64,000 nt of DNA, taken from positions 2,542,001-2,606,000 of the forward strand of contig NZ_CP007032.1 of the NCBI RefSeq assembly GCF_000231405.2, in the 5' to 3' direction. Under the pieces are notes generated by a model, which was given only the letters and a program-made list of their open reading frames with translations, made no database searches and was not told the origin of the DNA. Origin of the DNA: Desulfitobacterium metallireducens DSM 15288 (GTDB lineage: Bacteria; Bacillota; Desulfitobacteriia; Desulfitobacteriales; Desulfitobacteriaceae). The translations under genes were made by a program, and so were the position numbers. Of this stretch, positions 17,612 to 26,612 are shown in pieces; within the stretch, counting starts at the first letter, position 1, and each line of letters begins with the position of its first letter.

Positions 17612-18253
17612 CTATTGGCCCAGCGTTCCAATTTGAACTAAGATCTTCGTAACATTCGTTTTTGTAAAACGTCCCACAACTTCGTAACGTTCATCTCCAT
17701 GCTCATCAATGAACGTTTCCACCACGGGTAACGTATCGATTTGGTGCTGCATTAATTTTTTAGCAGCTTCCAAAACAGGTTCATCAGACATTGTCATGAT
17801 GATATTGGGCATGCGAGTCATGATCACACCCACTGGCACTTGTTGCAGGTCCGTCTTTCCTAAGGCGGCTTTCAGTAAATCTTTTCGTGAAATCATACCC
17901 AAAAGTTCATGTTCTTCGGAGACGACAATCAGACTACCGACATTTTGGGTAAACATCGTGACAATCGCATCATAGTTACTTATATTCGGTCTTATCGCGG
18001 CCGGTATAGACTTAAAGTCCCCAACTCGGAGCTGACGTAACCGTACCAATAAAGCAGAAGGTTCATGATTCTCTTTGTAAAAATAACCGACTCTCGGACG
18101 AGCTTCTAAAACCCCTGCCATCGTCAGTATCGTTAAATCGGGACGCAAGGTGGCTCGGGTCAAGTCCAACTTTGTTGCAATCTGTTCCCCTGTAATCGGA
18201 CTCGAATTTTTCACAATTTCTACAATACGCGTTTGACGTTCCGTCAATTCCAA
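17612..18253 (-). CDS. ccpN: CcpN-type transcription repressor (HTH plus CBS pair)
   Basis: DNA-binding regulator of gluconeogenic genes. Of 213 aa, the first 60 form a winged HTH (TERQTRIVEIVKNSSPITGE, then LDLTRATLRPDLTILTMAG), and residues 75-205 hold two CBS motifs (IVVSEEHELLGMISRKDLLK and QIDTLPVVETFIDE ... VVGRFTKTNV). In Bacillus CcpN, ATP and ADP set repressor activity, presumably through the CBS pair. It starts at TTG 18253, preceded by GGGGTGA, and is the first gene of the ccpN-ppsR-ppdK operon, 15 nt before ppsR. The 217 nt upstream (18254-18470) are A+T-rich and contain no further gene. Confidence 0.93.
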   Translation of the reverse strand: MELTERQTRIVEIVKNSSPITGEQIATKLDLTRATLRPDLTILTMAGVLEARPRVGYFYKENHEPSALLVRLRQLRVGDFKSIPAAIRPNISNYDAIVTMFTQNVGSLIVVSEEHELLGMISRKDLLKAALGKTDLQQVPVGVIMTRMPNIIMTMSDEPVLEAAKKLMQHQIDTLPVVETFIDEHGDERYEVVGRFTKTNVTKILVQIGTLGQ

Positions 18254-18470
18254 CCCGCTTCACCCCAATCCAAAATTGCCTTTAACTATCGTCTCAATTT
18301 AACGTGTAATTTAGATATATGTTGGGCTTAATGCAAATGTGACATACTAATTTAAATGTAACACTTAATTATTCCACACAATTTCGTGATTTCCTGCAAT
18401 ATATTATTCAATATAAAAATATTTTTATGCATACTTCAGAGTATAATTTTTGCTTTAATCTAATTAAAGG

Positions 18471-19430
18471 TTACTCATCCGGTATAACCACAAATGCAGT
18501 CGCTATATAGCGTTCACCGAAAGGATCCGAAAGTTTATTAATAACTTTTCCATTATATATTAGTTCTGAGGAAGAACCTCCATCTAGATTGGCTGCATTA
18601 ACTGCCCCATATTTTAAGAAAATATTATAAAGATCGCTCATACGTGCACCCAAACTCCGTGTGGGTTGTCGACCATCAATTACGATAAAAATTACAGTGC
18701 CATCGGCTTTCTGTCCGATAGCTGTTCTTGGTGCGAGTCCCCATTGATTGTCGTTAAAATCGCCTCGCTTTCCATCCTTTACCAAAACCGGCCAAAATGA
18801 AACCGCTTCCTGGATGTTTTTCTTTTTGACGTCATCCGCTGTGATTTGACCAACGAATAATTTTCCTTTATTATCAAGCGCTACTATATCTGTACTATTG
18901 TTGCCTATATTGTTATGTACAATCTCTCCATTATGCACTGTAAGTCCATCGGGATATGCACCATTGCCTCTACCGTCCAGATCGTAAAATCCACCAGCAG
19001 TTACTCCCGCAATAGCTCCTGTGTCTCTAACAAAGTCACTTATCCGTTCTCCTGTGTCGCCTATGTTCTTGGTAACAGCTACTTGAATCCATTTTGGGTC
19101 CTTTATCAGCATTACCTTCCCTTTAAAACCATTACCCTCAATATCTTCAATGGTAATACCGTCAACATCTGCATCTACACTCTGAACTGTTACATTAGAA
19201 CCCGATCCAACACTATTATTTTTGTTTATTATTTCATTGATTTTTTCATCGGAGAGAAAGGCCTTAACAACCTGTGGATGCCTTGATGTGAGAACGGAAC
19301 CTACAGCCACACTTTTTAAAGTTTCAAATGGACCATAGAAGATTATAAAGGGAGAAAGAACTACAGTAAAAACTAAATTAAAGGCTATAAATATTATAAT
19401 CATTTTAAGACGGACTTTACGTTTGAACAT
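18471..19430 (-). CDS. Membrane-anchored phosphodiester glycosidase (NAGPA) domain protein, copy 1
   Basis: A 319-aa protein from ATG 19430, chosen because AGAGGAGGT lies just before it; a longer frame from GTG 19517 is possible. One N-terminal membrane helix (MIIIFIAFNLVFTVVLSPFI) anchors an extracytoplasmic domain. The C-terminal half has the NAGPA/exopolysaccharide domain pattern: GVTAGGFYDLDGRGNG, LAPRTAIGQKADGTVIFIVI, DGRQ, and NAANLDGGSSSELIYNG. Homologues remove covering GlcNAc-phosphodiesters or act on surface polymers; the bacterial substrate here is unknown. A paralogue lies at 56631-57713. It has no obvious partner gene: ccpN is downstream, glyS upstream behind a terminator. Confidence 0.85.
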   Translation of the reverse strand: MFKRKVRLKMIIIFIAFNLVFTVVLSPFIIFYGPFETLKSVAVGSVLTSRHPQVVKAFLSDEKINEIINKNNSVGSGSNVTVQSVDADVDGITIEDIEGNGFKGKVMLIKDPKWIQVAVTKNIGDTGERISDFVRDTGAIAGVTAGGFYDLDGRGNGAYPDGLTVHNGEIVHNNIGNNSTDIVALDNKGKLFVGQITADDVKKKNIQEAVSFWPVLVKDGKRGDFNDNQWGLAPRTAIGQKADGTVIFIVIDGRQPTRSLGARMSDLYNIFLKYGAVNAANLDGGSSSELIYNGKVINKLSDPFGERYIATAFVVIPDE

Positions 19431-19594
19431 CGGAATACCTCCTCTGGATAGATAACTCGTAGCATCAGAAGTTCGGTTCAAAAATCCCTTTGCTTGATAT
19501 CCAGTATTATATTCCACAAAATCTCCCGATTTCCCTCCTAAAATATCATAATTTTACTTAATTTGGATTTATAGCCGCAGATTGCCCTTCCAAC

Positions 19595-19638
19595 TCTAAA
19601 AAACGGTGGACAAATTCTTACGAATCTGTCCACCGTTT
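19595..19638 (-). terminator. glyS terminator
   Basis: 12-bp stem AAACGGTGGACA/TGTCCACCGTTT (19601-19638), followed in minus sense by a T6 tract. Confidence 0.9.
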
Positions 19639-19680
19639 CTATCACTAACTTATTCATTTTGGCCTATTTTTCAAAGTGAT

Positions 19681-21753
19681 TTAGGCCAAAACACTCAAAT
19701 CTCCTAAGCAACCGAGTATTTCTACACACTCGCTCAAGAGCGCCAGTCGCGCTTGTTTGAGTTTTTCATCTTCAACCATAATCATGACAGCTTCGAAGAG
19801 TTTCTCAATGAACGGAACGAGTTCCGAAGCGACATGATACGCCTGATCATATTCTCCCATCATCACGAGATTATCAAAGCGCTCTTTGCGTAAGGTAATC
19901 GCTTCCGAGAGCGTAATTTCAGTCGGATCCACTAAATCTTTGCTATTTAAAGCCTGAGTTTCAACCTTTTTGCTCAAGTTCAAGCAACGAATAAAGGCTT
20001 GCGTATACGGAATGAATTCCGGAGTTTCGCGTTTTTCAGTGAGCACTGAAGCTTTTTTAGCTGTACGCGTCATGCTGTCGCCAGCGTTAGCCAACACCGC
20101 ATCAATCGTGTCATAACGGAGTCCTTGCTCTTGAAGAACGTAACGCAGGCGCTGCAGGAAGAAATCATGGAGTGCGGGCAAGATTTCAGCCAGAGGTTCA
20201 AGTTTAACTCCTTGTTGATTAAAGCTTTCATAGGAGGTCGCGAAGAGCTTCTCCAAGGAAATATCCCAGCCTGCATCAAGGAGAATTCCCACAACCCCTT
20301 GGGCTTGTCGACGTAAAGCATAGGGATCCTGAGAGCCCGTCGGCTGAAGGCCAATTCCGAACGACCCGACAATAGCATCGAGTTTGTCTGCAATACTTAC
20401 CACTTGACCGGTAATCGACTGAGGAAGCACATCTCCCGCAAAACGCGGTTGATAATGCTCTAAAATCCCAGTCGCAACCTCTTGAGGTTCTCCGTTTAAG
20501 GCTGCATATTCTGCACCCATAATTCCTTGGAGTTCTGGAAAATCGTAGACCATCATCGTGACAAGGTCCGCTTTGGCTAGGAGTGCTGTGCGATCGATCC
20601 ACAATTTTTTCTCTTCGCCAAGACCCAGTTGTTCTGTGATGGCGTGTGCCAGTTGGCGTATCCGCTCAACACGCTGACGTACCGTTCCGAGCTTATCATG
20701 GTAAACAATCTTTTCGAGTTTACCGACCAAATCAGCCAAAGGTTGTTTCTGATCCTCGCGATAATAGAAAGCAGCATCTTCTAAACGGGCCTTCAAAACC
20801 TTTTCATTTCCGGCTTGCACTTTATCTAAAGCATGGGTACCGCCGTTGCGAACCGTAATAAAGTAGGGTAACAGTTTGCCATCTTTTCCACGGACCGGGA
20901 AATACCGTTGATGATCTTTCATTGGAGTCGTAATCACAGCCTCGGGCAGATGCATATATTTATCAGCCACTTCCCCCATCAACGCTGTGGGGTATTCCAC
21001 GATATGCATCACTTCCTCGAGCAACCCGGCATCCTCATCAACCGTTCCAGCAACTCCTTGGGCTAATTTTTGAATCTGTTCCCAGATCACTTTTTTCCGT
21101 TCTTCTGGATCAACCATAACATAAATTTGGCGCAAATCCTCGACATAGTGTGCAGGCTCCTTAAGCTCAAGATCATGGCCCAGGGTCCGTTGACCCCGAG
21201 TCACTCGACCCGATGTCAAACCGACAAATTCAAAAGGAATCACTTCTGCTCCATAGAGTGCAACAATCCAGCGAATCGGACGTGCAAAACGGAAATCAAG
21301 ATCTGCCCAGCGCATCGGTTTCGGGAAATGCAGGCCGTTAATGAGATCTAAACAAAACTGAGCTAGAAGTTCAGCGGCAGGTTTTCCCGCTTCAAATTTA
21401 CGCGCATAAACATAAGGAACTCCATTTAAGTCTTGGACAAAGAGATCCTTCGTCTCCACACCCTGTCCGCGGGCAAACCCTTGAGCTGCTTTGGTCGGAT
21501 TTCCTTCCGCATCATGGGCAGCTTTGAGCGCAGGACCTTTTACTTCAGCGGATAAATCCGTTTGTTTTTCTGCAAGATCGGTAACCTGTACCGCCATCCG
21601 ACGAGGGGTCGTATAAATCTTCAACTCCGAAAAATCTAAACGTAACTCTAGGAGTTGCTTGCGAGCTTTATCTTCAAGCTGCTGTAACACGCCAGGCGCA
21701 AATTTAGCAGGGAGTTCTTCTGTTCCAATCTCTAATAAGAAATCTTTTGCCAT
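19681..21753 (-). CDS. glyS: Glycyl-tRNA synthetase beta subunit
   Basis: Beta chain of the bacterial alpha2beta2 glycyl-tRNA synthetase, responsible mainly for tRNA recognition. It has 690 aa from ATG 21753 (MAKDFLLEIGTEELPAKFAP); the frame continues upstream but that part overlaps glyQ and lacks a start signal. Recognisable blocks are TTPRRMAVQVTDLA, PMRWADLDFRFARPIRWIVA, EEVMHIVEYPTALMGEVAD and SIADKLDAIVGSFGIG (HD-like). The SD AAGGAGGTTAAATAAG is shared with the glyQ stop, only one nucleotide away, so translation is coupled. Regulated through the T-box in the shared leader. Confidence 0.98.
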   Translation of the reverse strand: MAKDFLLEIGTEELPAKFAPGVLQQLEDKARKQLLELRLDFSELKIYTTPRRMAVQVTDLAEKQTDLSAEVKGPALKAAHDAEGNPTKAAQGFARGQGVETKDLFVQDLNGVPYVYARKFEAGKPAAELLAQFCLDLINGLHFPKPMRWADLDFRFARPIRWIVALYGAEVIPFEFVGLTSGRVTRGQRTLGHDLELKEPAHYVEDLRQIYVMVDPEERKKVIWEQIQKLAQGVAGTVDEDAGLLEEVMHIVEYPTALMGEVADKYMHLPEAVITTPMKDHQRYFPVRGKDGKLLPYFITVRNGGTHALDKVQAGNEKVLKARLEDAAFYYREDQKQPLADLVGKLEKIVYHDKLGTVRQRVERIRQLAHAITEQLGLGEEKKLWIDRTALLAKADLVTMMVYDFPELQGIMGAEYAALNGEPQEVATGILEHYQPRFAGDVLPQSITGQVVSIADKLDAIVGSFGIGLQPTGSQDPYALRRQAQGVVGILLDAGWDISLEKLFATSYESFNQQGVKLEPLAEILPALHDFFLQRLRYVLQEQGLRYDTIDAVLANAGDSMTRTAKKASVLTEKRETPEFIPYTQAFIRCLNLSKKVETQALNSKDLVDPTEITLSEAITLRKERFDNLVMMGEYDQAYHVASELVPFIEKLFEAVMIMVEDEKLKQARLALLSECVEILGCLGDLSVLA

Positions 21754-21754
21754 C

Positions 21755-22645
21755 TTATTTAACCTCCTTGTCGGCTTGATCTTTAAGGAGCGGGAAGCCG
21801 AGTTTTTCCCGTTGTTCCACATAGGCTTGGGCACAGAGCTTCGCTAAATTACGGACTCGGGCAATATACGTTGTACGCTCCGTAACACTAATAGCACCTC
21901 GAGCTTCCAGGAGGTTAAACGTATGGGAGCATTTAAGCACATAGTCATAAGCTGGCAAAACTAAACCTTTTTCTACGACGCGAGTGGCTTCCTTTTCATA
22001 CATATTAAACCAGGTTTGAAGGGATTCGATATCAGCCACTTCAAAATTGTAATGAGAATAGTCGATCTCGTTTTGTAAATAAATATCCCCATAGGTTACA
22101 TCGCCGACATACTCGATATCGAAGACGCTTTCTTTATTTTGAATATAGGTGGCTAGTCTTTCCAATCCATACGTGATTTCCGAAGAAACCGGCTTACATT
22201 CAATTCCCCCGCATTGCTGGAAGTAGGTGAACTGAGTCACTTCCATCCCATCAAGCCAGACTTCCCAACCGAGTCCCCACGCACCAAGGGTCGGGGATTC
22301 CCAGTTATCCTCAACGAACCGAATATCATGTTCTTTTACATCAATACCAAGCCGCTCCAAACTCTGCAGGTAAAGCTCTTGAATATTATCTGGTGAGGGT
22401 TTTATGATCACTTGATACTGAAAATAATGCTGTAAGCGGTTTGGATTCTCGCCATAGCGGCCATCCGTTGGACGCCGTGAAGGTTCAACATAAGCAACCT
22501 TCCAGGGTTCCGGACCAAGGGCCCGCAAAAATGTGTTCGGGTTAAAGGTTCCCGCTCCTTTTTCCATATCATAAGGCTGAGCTAAAATACAGCCTTGTTC
22601 ACCCCAAAACTGATTCAGGGTCAAGATCATATCTTGAAATTTCAT
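21755..22645 (-). CDS. glyQ: Glycyl-tRNA synthetase alpha subunit
   Basis: Class II aminoacyl-tRNA synthetase catalytic chain that activates glycine. The 296 aa match the family exactly. Conserved stretches include [39 protein letters not shown] (motif 2 region), [20 protein letters not shown] and [15 protein letters not shown] (motif 3). The SD GGGAGG precedes the ATG. It is the first gene of the glyQS operon behind a T-box leader, and glyS follows after one base. Confidence 0.98.
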   Translation of the reverse strand: MKFQDMILTLNQFWGEQGCILAQPYDMEKGAGTFNPNTFLRALGPEPWKVAYVEPSRRPTDGRYGENPNRLQHYFQYQVIIKPSPDNIQELYLQSLERLGIDVKEHDIRFVEDNWESPTLGAWGLGWEVWLDGMEVTQFTYFQQCGGIECKPVSSEITYGLERLATYIQNKESVFDIEYVGDVTYGDIYLQNEIDYSHYNFEVADIESLQTWFNMYEKEATRVVEKGLVLPAYDYVLKCSHTFNLLEARGAISVTERTTYIARVRNLAKLCAQAYVEQREKLGFPLLKDQADKEVK

Positions 22646-22663
22646 AAGTTAACCTCCCTATTA

Positions 22664-22870
22664 TTATAAAAATAACTCTCACCCCCGTAGCCTAAGCTAC
22701 AGGGACGAGAGTTTTTCCCGCGGTTCCACCCTGTTTGATCCTCAAACGTAAGGATCCTCTTCGTTAAAAGTGCTCCGAGCTGCCCCAATTCGCCAAAACC
22801 CACCTAGTTTCCACCACCACCAGGCTCTCTAAAGGGATCGTTGAATCTTCTACTCATCCTTGCACTGAAA
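22664..22870 (-). ncRNA. Glycine T-box leader with terminator
   Basis: The minus strand carries the T-box sequence GGGTGGAACCGCGGG (22717-22731) and, downstream, a terminator stem (AACTCTCGTCCC ... GGGGGTGAGAGTT, 22674-22712) followed by ATTTTTAT. Stem I elements are upstream (AGAGAGCC, GGTGGTGGTGGAAAC). A GGC triplet in GAATTGGGGCAGC (complement at 22782-22784) is a plausible glycine specifier. Uncharged tRNA-Gly should favour the antiterminator and glyQS expression. Confidence 0.95.
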
Positions 22871-22897
22871 AATCAGTTTGAATTTATTATATGCCAT

Positions 22898-23392
22898 TTA
22901 TTCGCTAATTTCAACTTTCTCGTTTTCTGAGAATTCATCATCAGGGACGATCACGGTTTTAATATCGTAAGGATACTCATCGTATTCTTCTACTTCTTCC
23001 GTTTGTTCCTCCATAGAATCTACTTCGAGTTCATAATGATTAACGGCTGCTGTTGCTGCACCTATAAGCCCAAGCATTCTTAAAGTTGGGCGCTTCCAAA
23101 TCGTGTATGCCAAAGCGATTCCTAAGGGAGCCGACATGCTCAGGAGTGTTTTATCCTCATGTTTAAGATTAAGCTGAGTTTTGTTCAAACGTTTCATCTG
23201 CTTCTTAACGCCATCGATGAACCATCGGCTAGCCCCGTCTTCTTCTTTATGTTCTTTTTCAAGTTCAGCTAAGGCCTTAACGAGATCTCCTTGATTCGCT
23301 TCTAAGGCAAAACGTGCGCGCTCATAACTTACGCCCATACGCTCACGCAAAACATCAACTTTCTCCAGTTCTGTCCACAATATTTCGCTCAT
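22898..23392 (-). CDS. UBA-like/DUF4342 protein
   Basis: A 164-residue protein of unknown function from ATG 23392; a GTG at 23413 is also in frame. The first 45 residues (VDVLRERMGVSYERARFALE, then QGDLVKALAELEKEH) form a UBA/NAC-like three-helix fold. The middle matches DUF4342, with a weakly hydrophobic stretch around SAPLGIALAYTIWKRPTLRM and MLGLIGAATAAVN that could associate with the membrane. The tail is very acidic. Its first 38 nt overlap the 3' end of recO in another frame, so the two genes are tightly coupled. It is followed on the same strand by the T-box, which starts a new unit. Confidence 0.75.
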   Translation of the reverse strand: MSEILWTELEKVDVLRERMGVSYERARFALEANQGDLVKALAELEKEHKEEDGASRWFIDGVKKQMKRLNKTQLNLKHEDKTLLSMSAPLGIALAYTIWKRPTLRMLGLIGAATAAVNHYELEVDSMEEQTEEVEEYDEYPYDIKTVIVPDDEFSENEKVEISE

Positions 23393-24173
23393 CAACCTTA
23401 CCGCCCTTCCCACTCAGATTTTGTCCCACATTTGCCAAACGGTTCCCCATACTCCATGACTTGAGTCTTTTATTAAAGGTCTGTTCACAGAGAAATTGAA
23501 GACTGGTTACAATCTCTTTTTTCATTCCGTCATTCCAGCGCAAGCGATCCAATTTTGTGACATCGCTTGTTAAGAGCTGCCTCATAAAAGCAACACTCCC
23601 TGCTTGGAGCCACCGCCCGAGTCTTGCGTTATCCCCTAAACAGTCACTACAGACGACTCCACCCTCTTCTGGACTAAAGTAGATACGTATTCCATGAATG
23701 GTTTTCCCACAGACTGCACAATCCAACAACTCGGGACGATATCCCAAATACGTCAGCAAACGTAAAGCATAAGCACTTTGCAAAAGGGCAGGGTCAATAT
23801 GCTCCAAAAGAAAAAAGCTAGATAAAGTTAGGGTAAATAACTCAGGATAAGGCTGACCCTGAACCGTTCCAATATCCAGCAACTCTGCTATAGCCGAAGC
23901 TGCCAAGCTCTTATCTAAATCACCCCATATATGAGAAAAGCTTTCTTTAGGACTAGCCTGATTGACGGTATCCAGCGTTCTCCCACGATAGATCAAAAAA
24001 TCGGCATACGTAAAGAGTTGTGCTCCAGCCCTCTGTTTGCTTTTAGGTTTTCGAACTCCCTTAGCCACGGCGTGAAGTTTACCCTGTTCGCGTGAAAAAA
24101 GCGTTAGTAAGCGGTCTGATTCACCATATTCCCGACTTCGGATCACCAACGCATCTGCTTGGTAAACACTCAA
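23355..24173 (-). CDS. recO: DNA repair protein RecO
   Basis: Recombination mediator that helps load RecA onto SSB-coated DNA with RecR. The 272 aa include an N-terminal OB fold (ADALVIRSREYGESDRLLTL, FSREQGKLHAVAKGVRKPKS) and a four-cysteine zinc site: CAVCGK, then CSDC near residue 180. The start is TTG 24173 with GAGGTG upstream. It lies between deoC and the DUF4342 gene, in the order era-deoC-recO, close to the era-recO pairing common in Firmicutes. Confidence 0.95.
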   Translation of the reverse strand: MSVYQADALVIRSREYGESDRLLTLFSREQGKLHAVAKGVRKPKSKQRAGAQLFTYADFLIYRGRTLDTVNQASPKESFSHIWGDLDKSLAASAIAELLDIGTVQGQPYPELFTLTLSSFFLLEHIDPALLQSAYALRLLTYLGYRPELLDCAVCGKTIHGIRIYFSPEEGGVVCSDCLGDNARLGRWLQAGSVAFMRQLLTSDVTKLDRLRWNDGMKKEIVTSLQFLCEQTFNKRLKSWSMGNRLANVGQNLSGKGGKVDERNIVDRTGES

Positions 24174-24234
24174 CGCTTACACCTCATTATTGTTCGTCAT
24201 TCGCTGACTAAGTATACTTGTTAGCTTATTCTTG

Positions 24235-24882
24235 CTACTCTTTGATGAGCTCAATCCCAGCGCTAGCTCCTATTCGCTCCGCGCCAGCTTCGACGAGTTG
24301 TAAGGCCAATTCGCGCGTCCGAATTCCACCTGAGGCTTTGACTTTGACTCCCTCGCCTACCCAAGCCTTCAGATTGCGGACATCCTCAACCGTGGCCCCG
24401 CCACCCGCAAAGCCCGTCGATGTTTTGATGAATTCCGCACCAGAGTGTTTCACGATTTCAGCCGCTTGATGTTTTTCTTCTTCAGTGAGAAGACTCGTTT
24501 CAATAATTACCTTAACGACAACCCCACAACAATGTGCAGCTTCCACGACGCGAACGATATCTTTTTCAACGGCTTCCCAGTCTCCTGACTTTGCCCAGCC
24601 GATATTCATAACCATATCAATTTCGCGTGCTCCATGGGCTTTCGCCGCAAAAACCTCAGCCACTTTTATCTCCGTTAGGGTCGCGCCTAAAGGAAATCCA
24701 ACCACAACCGCTACCCCAATACCTGTCCCATGAAGAATTTTCGAGGCTGTACGCGCATAGGATCCATTCACACAAACGGTCGCAAATTGGTATTGCTTCG
24801 CTTCGTGGCAAAGTTTTACAATATCCTTCTCTGTCGCGTCAGGCTTCAGTAACGTATGGTCAATCATTCCTGCTAGATTCAT
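24235..24882 (-). CDS. deoC: Deoxyribose-phosphate aldolase
   Basis: Cleaves 2-deoxyribose 5-phosphate to acetaldehyde and glyceraldehyde 3-phosphate in deoxynucleoside catabolism. The 215 aa form one TIM barrel. MIDHTLLKPDATEKDI is the typical start; VKVIIETSLLTEEEK carries the first conserved Lys, EFIKTSTGFAGGGAT the Schiff-base Lys, and VKASGGIRT the third. It is a neighbour of cytidine deaminase (cdd), which fits a small nucleoside-salvage grouping within the era region. Confidence 0.97.
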   Translation of the reverse strand: MNLAGMIDHTLLKPDATEKDIVKLCHEAKQYQFATVCVNGSYARTASKILHGTGIGVAVVVGFPLGATLTEIKVAEVFAAKAHGAREIDMVMNIGWAKSGDWEAVEKDIVRVVEAAHCCGVVVKVIIETSLLTEEEKHQAAEIVKHSGAEFIKTSTGFAGGGATVEDVRNLKAWVGEGVKVKASGGIRTRELALQLVEAGAERIGASAGIELIKE

Positions 24883-24927
24883 TCCGACAACCCTTCTTTC
24901 TTCGATTTAACTTCTTACACTTCATGA

Positions 24928-25839
24928 TTATTTACGATCGGAATAACCAAACTCTCGCAAATTCTCAGCCTTGTTCCGCCAGTCTTTTTTTACCTTTACA
25001 AAAAGCTCGAGGAAAACTTTACTCCCAAGCAAGGTCTCAATATCGTGCCGCGCGAGACTCCCGATCTCTTTTAAAAGTTTCCCGCCTTCACCAATGATAA
25101 TTCCTTTTTGCGAATCTCGTTCCACAATAATGAGAGCCCGAACTTTGACGAGCGTCCTCTTTTCTTCAACGGATTCGACAACAACAGCAATGGAATGAGG
25201 AACTTCATCACGAGTCAATTGCAGAACTTTTTCTCGTACTAATTCCGCCATAATAAAACGTTCAGGCTGGTCGGTAACCTCATCCTCAGGATAATACATC
25301 GGACCTGCAGGGATTTGATTAAAGATAACCTTCAATAATTCCTCTTTGTTCTCTCCCGTTTTAGCTGAAAGTGGCACGATGGCTAAAAAGTCAGCAAGTT
25401 TAGAATAGTCTTCGATCAACTTTAGAACGTGTTCCTTTTTGAGGAGATCAATTTTGTTTAAGACGAGAATACAGGGAGTTTTAACCTGCTTTAAAGCGTT
25501 GATAATATACTCTTCACCACCGCCAAATTCAGCAGAAGCATCAACCATATATAACACAAGGTCGACTTCACGTAAGGAATTCATGGCGCTATCCACCATA
25601 AATTCTCCCAATTTATGTTTTGGTTTATGGATTCCGGGGGTATCGAGAAAAATGACCTGTCCCCGCTCCTCCGTAAGGATACATTGTATTTTATTACGCG
25701 TCGTCTGAGGTTTATCGGACATGATCAGAACCTTCTGCCCTAAAAGTTGATTGAGAAGGGTCGATTTTCCTGCATTGGGGCGTCCTATGACCGAGACAAA
25801 GCCAGAATGAAATCCGGCAGATTGGTTCGTAAACTTCAA
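24928..25839 (-). CDS. era: GTPase Era
   Basis: Ribosome assembly GTPase that binds the 3' end of 16S rRNA. The 303 aa contain G1 GRPNAGKSTLLNQL, G3 DTPGIHKP, G4 NKID and G5 SAKTGEN, followed by the C-terminal KH domain (IIIGEGGKLLKEIGSLAR). The start is TTG 25839 after AAGGAAGTG. It follows cdd on the same strand, in the usual ybeY-dgkA-cdd-era order of Firmicutes. Confidence 0.98.
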   Translation of the reverse strand: MKFTNQSAGFHSGFVSVIGRPNAGKSTLLNQLLGQKVLIMSDKPQTTRNKIQCILTEERGQVIFLDTPGIHKPKHKLGEFMVDSAMNSLREVDLVLYMVDASAEFGGGEEYIINALKQVKTPCILVLNKIDLLKKEHVLKLIEDYSKLADFLAIVPLSAKTGENKEELLKVIFNQIPAGPMYYPEDEVTDQPERFIMAELVREKVLQLTRDEVPHSIAVVVESVEEKRTLVKVRALIIVERDSQKGIIIGEGGKLLKEIGSLARHDIETLLGSKVFLELFVKVKKDWRNKAENLREFGYSDRK

Positions 25840-25904
25840 AATATTACACTTCCTTGTTTCATTATAATTTTTAATTTTTATCTAAAATCGTTCTTTTTAT
25901 TCAT

Positions 25905-26321
25905 CTATAAAAACTCTGGTCCAAAAGAATCGGGAAGGAGCGTTTTAAGATGAGTCAGCTGTGTTTCTCCTTGCCCATTAACTAAGATAACCAGACAGTC
26001 CTCAGCAAATTCTCGAAAAACCTGACGGCAGGCTCCACAAGGGGAGGGAAACGTTTCCGTCGGAACGGCTATTGCAACAGCCTTTAGCTTTCTTTCGCCT
26101 TGCGCTACAGCCTGAAAAATGGAGTTTCGTTCTGCACACACTGTTAATCCAAAACTCGCATTCTCAACGTTGCATCCCGCGAAAATTTCCCCCGATGACC
26201 ACAACGTGGCCGCTCCGACCGGATAATGCGAATATGGAACATACGCCTCAGCGTAAGCGGACTGAGCCAGGCGAATGAGTTCTTTTTGATCTTCAGGTGT
26301 GATTTCCAAATCATGCTCCAT
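25905..26321 (-). CDS. cdd: Cytidine deaminase
   Basis: Zinc enzyme of pyrimidine salvage that converts (deoxy)cytidine to (deoxy)uridine. The 138 aa include the catalytic CNVENASFGLTVCAERN (Cys ligand and the AE catalytic Glu) and SPCGACRQVFREF, which supplies the other two Cys ligands. An SD (GAGGTG) precedes the ATG. The dgkA-cdd spacing is unusually large because a structured non-coding element (26395-26600) lies upstream. Confidence 0.97.
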   Translation of the reverse strand: MEHDLEITPEDQKELIRLAQSAYAEAYVPYSHYPVGAATLWSSGEIFAGCNVENASFGLTVCAERNSIFQAVAQGERKLKAVAIAVPTETFPSPCGACRQVFREFAEDCLVILVNGQGETQLTHLKTLLPDSFGPEFL

Positions 26322-26394
26322 TTTAACACCTCCGAATAGATATAGCTCGGGCTCAAGTATCTAGACTTGTCCCCAAAAAACACCGAAGAATTTT

Positions 26395-26600
26395 GATTTG
26401 CATAAGGGAACGGATTCTAAGCGAGTGGATACCAGACTTCGCGAAAAGTCCGTCGCGGAAACGGGTTGGAAACAGGACGTTTCCAAACTGGCATGGAGCC
26501 AATGACGGCGACTTTGCCAGTGTCCCGATGGAGCAAAGGACTTGAGCATTAGTCTGGTCCACGAACTTACAGAGTGACCGTTGCATAGCAAAATTCTGGA
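26395..26600 (+). ncRNA. Structured GGA-hairpin element, copy A
   Basis: G+C-rich non-coding island between dgkA and cdd. On the plus strand an outer 8-bp stem ACCAGACT/AGTCTGGT (26431-26438 with 26551-26558) encloses three elements: an inner CGGG/CCCG pairing (26462-26465 with 26524-26527); hairpin P1, TTGGAAAC-AGGAC-GTTTCCAA (26466-26486); and hairpin P2, ACTGGC/GCCAGT (26487-26492 with 26516-26521). P2 contains GCC-AATGAC-GGC, or alternatively TGGC-ATGGA-GCCA. A short hairpin GACTT/AAGTC precedes them. It aligns along its length with copy B (54474-54609), for example GCGAGT, CGAAAA and GAGCCA. The two short ORFs here (26353-26591) are not credible genes. Function unknown; transcription is not shown. 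Confidence 0.6.
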
Positions 26601-26612
26601 GAATCTTAAATT

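Noticed and set aside
26353-26591. Two overlapping 76-77 aa minus-strand ORFs over the dgkA-cdd gap
   Set aside because: No ribosome sites, no family resemblance, and the sequence is better explained by base-paired stems shared with the 54-kb copies.
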